From Acidimicrobiia bacterium (GTDB lineage Bacteria > Actinomycetota > Acidimicrobiia > Acidimicrobiales > Aldehydirespiratoraceae): 51,011 nucleotides of DNA. Where the stretch lies: positions 1 to 51,011 of the forward strand of contig JAJEEV010000036.1 of the NCBI GenBank assembly GCA_022820805.1, given 5' to 3'. The stretch's first letter is position 1, and every line of letters starts with the position of its first letter. Of this stretch, positions 49,401 to 51,011 are shown in pieces. The position numbers were made by a program, and so were the translations under genes. The notes beneath the pieces are model-generated. The model was not told the origin of the DNA. It did not search any database and saw nothing but the letters and a program-made list of their open reading frames with translations.

Positions 49401-50363
49401 TCAGATGTCTTGGACTTTGAAGTCGGAGGCCTCGGTGGGGGCGACGTTGCGAAGCAGGTCGACGGACATCCGGAGTCCTTCGAACCGGGAGAGATTCATG
49501 TCCTCGTGCTCGATCGACAGCCAACCGTCGTAGCCGGTCATGCGCAATCGGTAGCAGAAGTCACGCCACCACCGCTCACCGTGGCCGTAGCCGAGCGTGA
49601 TGTACCACCACGACCGGGTCGCCAGGTCCTCGAGCGGGCCGTTCTCGAGGAGCGTCCGGGTCCCGACCTGCGCGGCGTTGATGTAAGTGTCCTTGGCGTG
49701 CACGTGGTAGGTGGCCTCGCCGAGCAAGTCGATCGCCTGGAGAGGATCACCGCCCATCCACATCATGTGGCTCGGGTCGAGGTTGGCACCCACAGTGGGG
49801 CCGATCTCGTCGCGCAGACGCAACAGGGTCGGCGCGTTGAAGACGAGCTGGTTGCCGTGGAGCTCGACGGCGATGCGCTCGACGCCCTCACGGTTGGCGA
49901 GCTCGACGAGATCGGCCCAGTACGGCAACGCCACCTCCTCCCACTGGTAGCGCAGGATGGTCTGCGTCTCGGGCGGCCATGACGACACCACCCAGTTCGG
50001 CATGAGGTCGCCCGGCGAGCCCGCGGGCAGCCCCGACATGCACACGACGGTGTCGACACCAAGCGCACCGGCGAGGCGCACGGTGTCGTGCAGGCATGCC
50101 GATTGGCGCTGGCCATCGGTAGGATGGAGTTGGTTGCCGTTCGCGTTCAACGCGAACAGCTCCAGGCCGCGGGCGTCGACGCGTCGCAGCAGATCCTTGC
50201 GGGCAGCCTCGTCACCGAGCAGGGTGCTCAAGTCGCAGTGCGGTGCCGACGACCAGTTGCCGGTGTTCATCTCGATGCCGGCCACATCCAGTTGCGAGAG
50301 TGTGTCGAGCAGTTCGTCGAACGGCAGGTGAGCCAGGGAGTCGGTGACGCAGCCGATTCTCAT
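49401..50363 (-). CDS. Sugar phosphate isomerase/epimerase-type TIM barrel
   Basis: A 320-aa xylose-isomerase-like (AP_endonuc_2) protein. MRIGCVTDSLAHLPFDELL, metal ligands E in IAVELHGNQ, D and H in GANLDPSHMMWMGGD, H in YHVHAKDTY and E in LSIEHEDMN are evident. It probably isomerises or epimerises a keto-sugar or inosose. The ATG overlaps the TGA of the upstream iolG-like gene (ATGA), so the two are coupled. This second TIM-barrel protein next to iolG and iolB could be an IolI-like inosose isomerase or IolE proper. Confidence 0.86.
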   Translation of the reverse strand: MRIGCVTDSLAHLPFDELLDTLSQLDVAGIEMNTGNWSSAPHCDLSTLLGDEAARKDLLRRVDARGLELFALNANGNQLHPTDGQRQSACLHDTVRLAGALGVDTVVCMSGLPAGSPGDLMPNWVVSSWPPETQTILRYQWEEVALPYWADLVELANREGVERIAVELHGNQLVFNAPTLLRLRDEIGPTVGANLDPSHMMWMGGDPLQAIDLLGEATYHVHAKDTYINAAQVGTRTLLENGPLEDLATRSWWYITLGYGHGERWWRDFCYRLRMTGYDGWLSIEHEDMNLSRFEGLRMSVDLLRNVAPTEASDFKVQDI

Positions 50364-51011
50364 GAGCCGGCTCCGAGCACGCGGTTCTCGGTCTCCTCGA
50401 CCGTGACCGTGCGGCGCTCCTCCAATGAGAGGTAGGCAGCCTCGGCGAGCAACAACGCCCGGTAGCCGTCGACCCCGGCGGGTTCAGGTGGCGCGTCGCA
50501 TCGCAGCACCTCCACGAAGCGGCCCCATTCGAGGGCGTAGGACTCGGCGTAGCGATCATTGAAGAAGAACTTCGGGTTGTCCCTTTCGCTGCCGCCGGCC
50601 GTCTCGATCGAGAACATCGACTTCGGTACGTTGTCGGTGCGGGCCGTCCCGATCGACCCGTGGACCTCGACCCGCTGGTCGTAGCCGGCGCAGCAACGGC
50701 GGCTGTTGGTGATGACTGCGATCTTGCCCGACGCCGTCTGCATCGAGATCGACGCGGTGTCGACGTCTCCGATGTCGGCAATGTCTTGGGAGACGAGGGT
50801 CGCAGCGGTTGCGCTGACGGTGATCGGCTCCTCGCCGAGGAGGTACCTGACCATGTCGAAGTCGTGGATGGTCATATCGCGGAACATCCCGCCCGAGACC
50901 TTCAGATACTCGATCGGGAGGCCCCCGTCGGGATCCTTCGACACGACTGTGACCAACTCGATGTCGCCCAGCTCGCCAGTGGCGGCCCGGCGGCGCACCT
51001 CGGCCACGCCC
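50360..51011 (-). CDS. iolG: Myo-inositol 2-dehydrogenase-like Gfo/Idh oxidoreductase (partial)
   Basis: Partial: the gene runs off the right edge, so the N-terminal NAD-binding half is missing. The visible C-terminal half has SGGMFRDMTIHDFDMVRYLLGEEP, AVITNSRRCCAGYDQRVEVHGSIGTA and YRALLLAEAAYLSLEERRTVTV. The SGGxFxDMTIHDFD and GYDQRVEVxG signatures are those of IolG, which oxidises myo-inositol to scyllo-inosose. Fourth Gfo/Idh gene of the window and clearly the inositol type. It is translationally coupled to the downstream TIM-barrel gene by an ATGA overlap. Confidence 0.88.
   Translation of the reverse strand, partial: GVAEVRRRAATGELGDIELVTVVSKDPDGGLPIEYLKVSGGMFRDMTIHDFDMVRYLLGEEPITVSATAATLVSQDIADIGDVDTASISMQTASGKIAVITNSRRCCAGYDQRVEVHGSIGTARTDNVPKSMFSIETAGGSERDNPKFFFNDRYAESYALEWGRFVEVLRCDAPPEPAGVDGYRALLLAEAAYLSLEERRTVTVEETENRVLGAGS

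Overview
This is a GC-rich (roughly 70% by eye), gene-dense window with GTG and TTG starts. Many starts overlap the preceding stop or have GGAGG-type ribosome sites. The NDMA/mycofactocin-type alcohol dehydrogenase, the LLM oxidoreductase and the PPOX-fold protein point to a high-GC actinobacterium. Acidimicrobiia is my guess; I cannot test it here. I see about 48 protein genes, almost all catabolic, and no rRNA, tRNA, transposase, integrase or CRISPR.

Layout. 1-3.7 kb: end of an ABC substrate-binding protein gene, an IPNS-like 2OG dioxygenase, a Rieske oxygenase and a cytosine-deaminase-like amidohydrolase. 3.9-8.2 kb: a CaiB-type CoA-transferase diverging from an NDMA-type alcohol dehydrogenase / MoxR ATPase / VWA operon. 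8.2-12.3 kb: a solitary LIV-type binding lipoprotein diverging from an acyl-CoA synthetase and a serine beta-lactamase-fold hydrolase. 12.5-45 kb: a large catabolic island with a ThDP enzyme, PhyH and TauD oxygenases, an LLM oxidoreductase, SMP-30, SDRs, a cyclase, an alpha/beta hydrolase, two more CoA-transferases, an FAD monooxygenase, three Gfo/Idh genes, two aldehyde dehydrogenases, a beta-hydroxyacid dehydrogenase, two MLE/enolase-superfamily genes, a cupin, an Ldh2-type dehydrogenase, an FAH protein, a CinA-like domain, three amidohydrolases, an MFS permease and a BadI/MenB-like hydrolase. 46.4-51 kb: an inositol-type cluster (IolE-like, IolB, a second TIM-barrel isomerase, IolG) with a membrane sterol-desaturase-family enzyme inside it.

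The most striking non-coding signal is a 19-bp imperfect dyad, consensus ATCATGCAnnATATATGAT. I found it eight times (14214, 18066, 20757, 23348, 30490, 37200, 39488, 45140). Seven copies lie between divergent genes and one lies ahead of the LLM operon; I saw none in 1-12 kb or 46-51 kb. It would tie about 31 kb of scattered oppositely oriented operons into one regulon whose regulator is not in the window. The inducing substrate is unknown. The gene content suggests oxygenase attack, lactone and enol-lactone handling, CoA activation and ring or C-C cleavage.

Functional names come from motifs and remembered family features, not searches. Substrates are not established for most enzymes.
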